From CAYPEZ01 sp964622275 (GTDB taxonomy: Bacteria; Patescibacteriota; Minisyncoccia; Phycocordibacterales; UBA6899), in assembly GCA_964622275.1 (NCBI GenBank), contig CAZUMX010000036.1, forward strand, positions 1 through 10,757: a DNA stretch of 10,757 bases. The letters are read 5' to 3'. A model generated the notes under the pieces. It was not told where the DNA came from and made no database searches. It saw nothing but the letters and a program-made list of their open reading frames with translations. Made by a program: the position numbers and the translations under genes. Positions 7,763 to 10,757 of the stretch are shown one piece after another (positions within the stretch are counted from its first letter, which is position 1; the number at the start of each line of letters is the position of its first letter).

Positions 7763-8272
7763 ATGAAACGGATGCATATTTTTAAACAAGGAGTGTCAAT
7801 GATTGAGGTTGTGGTATATCTCGGCTTGTTCTCCATTTTGCTCAGTGGGGCTGTTGTTGCCGCTCACACCATGTTTCAGTCATCAGGAAGAAATATTGCG
7901 AAAGCCATGGTTGAGGAAGAAGGGAACTTTCTCGTTGGGAAAATCCAGTGGGCGCTTTCTGGGGTCTCAATGGTAAACACTCCTCTGGTGGGGGAAGTAA
8001 GCTCAAGTCTTACGGTGACAAAATATGACAATTCGCTTGTGACGGTGTCTTTGCCTCCCGGAGGAGTCACGATGATTCAAGTGGGAGCAACGACATCGCC
8101 ACTAAATAATGCAAACACATCACTAACATCACTCACATTCACTCACATCGGAGCATCGAGCGATGGGATTACGCCAGAAGGTGTCATAGCGGAATTTTCA
8201 ATTTCTGCCACTACACCTAATGGAGCAGTGGTCACTCGTGATTTTTCAACGACAAAATATCTTCGCAAATAG
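7763..8272 (+). CDS. Minor prepilin, PilW/GspJ-like
   Basis: The 169-residue prepilin starts at the ATG at 7763, 1 nt after the previous stop. This gives a 10-residue basic leader and the motif QG|VSMIEVVVYLGLF: mature residue 1 is Val rather than Phe, and Glu is kept at position 5. The VVVYLGLF helix, the following IQWALSG and the terminal TTKYLRK resemble PilW/GspJ-like subunits of Patescibacteria. There are no cysteines. A later ATG at 7799 has an excellent-looking AAGGAG upstream, but it would remove the leader and cleavage site; that purine stretch simply encodes the KQGVS cleavage region. No other ribosome-binding site is visible, so translation probably depends on the upstream gene. 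It is the third member of the four-prepilin set, expected to contact the PilV/GspI-like and PilX/GspK-like subunits at the tip. The J assignment rests on order and general resemblance. Confidence 0.87.
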   Translation: MKRMHIFKQGVSMIEVVVYLGLFSILLSGAVVAAHTMFQSSGRNIAKAMVEEEGNFLVGKIQWALSGVSMVNTPLVGEVSSSLTVTKYDNSLVTVSLPPGGVTMIQVGATTSPLNNANTSLTSLTFTHIGASSDGITPEGVIAEFSISATTPNGAVVTRDFSTTKYLRK

Positions 8273-8273
8273 T

Positions 8274-10733
8274 ATGTTTTATCGCCAAGCACATCAACGC
8301 GGGTTCATTGCTCTAGTCTCAACCATTGTGATTTCTTTTATCCTTACTGCTCTATTGTTTACCGTAAGTACATCGAGTTTCTATGTTCGCGCTGACACAT
8401 TGAGTGCTGAGGCAAAGCGCGTGAGCCTTGGTCTTGCCGAAAGTTGCGTGAATGTGGCACTTCTCTCAATAAGTCGTAATTATTTGTACGATCAAGTCAT
8501 CGCTGCTTCTGGCGGAGCGACAACGACCATCGGCACCGATGCTCAAGGGATTCCTCAAGTTTGCGTGATCAAGTCAATAACGGTCGCATCATCAACTCCA
8601 GAAAAAAAGATATTGGATATTGCTGTGCAATCCGAATATCGAGATACATATAGTAATATCACGACTCGCACCACTGTATACAACCCAGATGTCGTGAAGG
8701 TTCCAAGTGCATACATTACAGTGTCAGCAATTGTGGCGCCGGGTGGGACGAAGCAACCCTCAGATTTTCCATTGTTTCTTGACGGGTCTCCTATTGTTTC
8801 AGGAGAGACACGTGCAGTAACGCCAAACACCGCTCATTCAGTATCAACAAGCACAACACCGTCTGGATATACTAGCGACGGAATGTGGATCGGCTGTCCT
8901 GGAGGCACAACCTCACCGGCTCCGGGGGAGAGTGTGTCTTGCTCAGTCTATTTTATGGTTGAACCTACGACAGCATCATTGACATTGATTGCGAATATTC
9001 CTGCTGGCGATAACCCCGCACTGTTTCCGTTGACTATTACGCGAGTAGGATCAAGTACTCCAATGGGAACCCTTACTTCTGGTGTACCAACAACGACGCT
9101 GCCGGGTAGTTACACCTTAGGATATTCAATGCCAGCAGGGTATACAACTTCTGGGTGGAACGATTGCCCCGGACCACTCACGCTTGCGAAGGGCCAGATT
9201 CAATACTGCACTGTGACGTTCACAAAGCCTTCAGTCGCATGTGCGAATACTGTCGTCATGCTCGATCGATCCGGAAGCATGTTCACGGATCCTGCGTACA
9301 TCGCTGATGAGAAACGTGCGACGATGTCCCTTCTTGATCTGTATAGTACTGTGACACCTGCCCCGCTCATGGCTATTGGACGATTCGATGATGTTTCAAC
9401 AGGGAATACTGCGGAGATCATACCAGGAGCACATCTTACGGATGTCTATGGAACTTCAGGCAATGCAACGAATACAGGAGCAAGATTGCCGGGCGGTGGA
9501 GGGGGTCCGCAGAACTGGGCTCAGCCCACTCGTGGCCTGTTAGAGGATGGATTGTACACAACAAGTGTAACTAATGGACAGGAACAGGGATTTGGATACT
9601 TTGGGTTCTCTATTCCACCTGGGATGACAGTGAATGGAATTGAGGTAAGTGTGAATGCAAAGGCGACCGTTGCGACGACGCTTGGAGTAGAGCTCTCATT
9701 CACAAATGGTGCTACCTCAACCGGGAGTGGAAAGACGATTCCGCTTACAACAGTTGCGAGTACCACAATCATTGGTGGAGCAGCAGACAAATGGGGAAGA
9801 ACGAACTTTTCCCTCGATGAATTTACAGATGGAAAATTTATCATCAAACTCAAGAACAATGCGCCGACATCTCAGACAGTATCGGTGGACTACACAAAAG
9901 TAAGAATTTGGTACAGTGCTTCGTCGACAGGGTTGTATCAAGCGGTCGAAACAGGGCTTCCACAGAATCCAACAAGCCCGACGAATCTCTCTGCCGCTAT
10001 CGATACCGCAGTCGCAGAGCTTAATACCGTTTCAAACGGAAAACAGAAAGTACTTATTCTCATTTCTGACGGAAAACCTACTCGACCCACAAACACCACA
10101 GTCGCATCGTCATCTGCTGCCGCTTCTGCTGTGGCAGCAAAGAACGCTGGTGTGAAGATTTTTACGATTCATTTCGGAGACACAACAGGGAAAACATTCC
10201 TTGCAAGTCTTGCCACTGACTCAGCTCATGACAAAGGAAATGATAGTGTTGCTGAAAATGGTGATGGAGACAACTTCTTCATCTCTCCATTGTCTAGCGA
10301 TATGCCCGCAGTATTCCAACAAGTAGGTAGCGCCGCATGTACTGCGGTCCTTGCCGCAACACAGGCGCATTTGAATGTCGTTACTACTGTGATTAATAAC
10401 GACGGTGGAATTAAGAGTGCTGGAGACTTTACTGTGAGCGTTTCAGGGGGTTCGCCACCTCCTTCTCCAAGCAGCTTTGCTGGATCCTCGTCAGGCGTAC
10501 TTGTCTCAGTAGCTCCTGGATCAACGATCACAGCGACGCAGACAGGCGCTACAGGATACTTCAGTCCATATTACTCTGGATGTACTTCAGTCACCGTTGC
10601 CGCAGGAGAGACCAAAACGTGTACCATCGTTACTGACGATACTCCAGCCCCACTTCCACCCCCAGAGAATCCACCTCCGCCATCTGATATAGATATCGGA
10701 TCGTGGATTGAAACTGCAACATCGACTCCATAA
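8274..10733 (+). CDS. PilX/GspK-like prepilin with prealbumin-like repeats and a split VWA domain (candidate pilus-tip adhesin)
   Basis: This 819-residue protein starts at ATG 8274, 1 nt after the previous stop. Its leader MFYRQAHQRG precedes FIALVSTIVIS; mature position 5 is Val, not Glu, as in GspK-type tip subunits. The order is: hydrophobic helix 11-37; pilin body to about 142; two prealbumin-like repeats (145-230, 233-318) each with a Cys pair; VWA first part (323-393) with MIDAS DRSGS (D331, S333, S335); a nested beta-sandwich (394-548: WAQP, FGFSIPPGMTVNGIEVSV, WGRTNFSLDEF, VRIWY); VWA second part (553-690) with SPTNLSAAIDTA (T570) and LILISDGKP (D599); a third prealbumin-like repeat (697-789); and a proline-rich tail. 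All metal-site residues are present, so divalent-metal-dependent ligand binding is plausible. It resembles a natural fusion of PilX with the VWA part of PilY1. An in-frame ATG at 8220 would lengthen the leader and overlap the previous gene, so it is less likely. Function is inferred. Confidence 0.88.
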   Translation: MFYRQAHQRGFIALVSTIVISFILTALLFTVSTSSFYVRADTLSAEAKRVSLGLAESCVNVALLSISRNYLYDQVIAASGGATTTIGTDAQGIPQVCVIKSITVASSTPEKKILDIAVQSEYRDTYSNITTRTTVYNPDVVKVPSAYITVSAIVAPGGTKQPSDFPLFLDGSPIVSGETRAVTPNTAHSVSTSTTPSGYTSDGMWIGCPGGTTSPAPGESVSCSVYFMVEPTTASLTLIANIPAGDNPALFPLTITRVGSSTPMGTLTSGVPTTTLPGSYTLGYSMPAGYTTSGWNDCPGPLTLAKGQIQYCTVTFTKPSVACANTVVMLDRSGSMFTDPAYIADEKRATMSLLDLYSTVTPAPLMAIGRFDDVSTGNTAEIIPGAHLTDVYGTSGNATNTGARLPGGGGGPQNWAQPTRGLLEDGLYTTSVTNGQEQGFGYFGFSIPPGMTVNGIEVSVNAKATVATTLGVELSFTNGATSTGSGKTIPLTTVASTTIIGGAADKWGRTNFSLDEFTDGKFIIKLKNNAPTSQTVSVDYTKVRIWYSASSTGLYQAVETGLPQNPTSPTNLSAAIDTAVAELNTVSNGKQKVLILISDGKPTRPTNTTVASSSAAASAVAAKNAGVKIFTIHFGDTTGKTFLASLATDSAHDKGNDSVAENGDGDNFFISPLSSDMPAVFQQVGSAACTAVLAATQAHLNVVTTVINNDGGIKSAGDFTVSVSGGSPPPSPSSFAGSSSGVLVSVAPGSTITATQTGATGYFSPYYSGCTSVTVAAGETKTCTIVTDDTPAPLPPPENPPPPSDIDIGSWIETATSTP

Positions 10734-10757
10734 TATCGCTCTACAGAGCCATATTTT
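10732..10757 (+). terminator. Candidate intrinsic terminator at the operon end
   Basis: Arms AATAT (10732-10736) plus GCTC (10738-10741) pair with GAGC (10746-10749) plus ATATT (10751-10755), around a TACA loop and one C-C mismatch. The 3' side runs into TTTT at the window edge. The stem starts within the TAA stop codon. It is short and AT-rich and the T-tract is cut by the window end, so strength cannot be judged. Confidence 0.4.

Noticed and set aside
7789..7801. Strong-looking AAGGAG with an ATG 5 nt later inside the PilW/GspJ-like prepilin
   Set aside because: Starting there would delete the basic leader and the G|V cleavage site. The purine run is explained by the codons for Lys-Gln-Gly-Val-Ser of the prepilin motif.
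10115..10139. 7-bp inverted repeat TGCTGCC/GGCAGCA in the VWA region
   Set aside because: It lies in an alanine/serine-rich helix where GCT/GCA and CTG-like runs create such pairings by chance; no other signal accompanies it.
2..10733. Possible TGA recoding (TGA as Gly, as in Gracilibacteria/Absconditabacteria), suggested by absence of TGA among the seven stops
   Set aside because: All frames run full length under the standard code with abundant GGN glycine codons and no in-frame TGA. Seven stops without TGA is unremarkable.

Overview
The window is one tightly packed, all plus-strand block of seven genes with no intergenic gap longer than 10 nt. It encodes a type IV pilus (T4P) or T4P-like machine together with a set of large, unusually decorated extracellular subunits. 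The likely source is a Patescibacteria (Candidate Phyla Radiation) genome, probably of the Parcubacteria group. I infer this from the short PilB-type ATPase without an N-terminal docking domain, the style of the fibronectin III, MBG, HYR, SdrD-B and prealbumin-like modules, and minor pilins carrying big C-terminal heads. No rRNA or marker gene is present to prove it. The standard genetic code fits: all seven stops are TAA or TAG, and the long glycine-rich frames contain no in-frame TGA.

Layout: (1) positions 2-3370, the C-terminal 1122 residues of a giant modular surface protein whose start lies before the window; (2) 3374-4636, PilB/GspE-family assembly ATPase; (3) 4640-5776, PilC/GspF-family membrane platform protein; (4) 5748-6251, a GspH/FimU-like minor prepilin overlapping the end of pilC; (5) 6262-7761, a PilV/GspI-like prepilin carrying a seven-bladed LVIVD-type beta-propeller; (6) 7763-8272, a PilW/GspJ-like prepilin; (7) 8274-10733, a PilX/GspK-like prepilin carrying prealbumin-like repeats and a von Willebrand A (VWA) domain that is itself split by a nested beta-sandwich. 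A candidate terminator hairpin begins in the last stop codon and runs to the window edge. No major pilin, PilT, PilM/N/O or prepilin peptidase is visible here.

How the parts may work together: PilB powers assembly on PilC. The four prepilins appear in the H-I-J-K (FimU-V-W-X) order of known pilus-tip priming complexes. No separate PilY1 gene follows. Its two hallmark folds, a VWA domain and a beta-propeller, are instead fused to two of the minor pilins (genes 7 and 5). This looks like a rewired pilus tip in which the adhesin/mechanosensor functions are built into the pilins. Gene 1 may be a further adhesive component made from the same transcript. Cysteines in all these extracellular proteins occur in even numbers (10, 2, 2, 0, 10) and fall into plausible within-domain pairs, which suggests disulfide-stabilised heads. 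A 15-bp-arm inverted repeat (one mismatch) lies just inside the pilB coding region and is not explained by the protein sequence.
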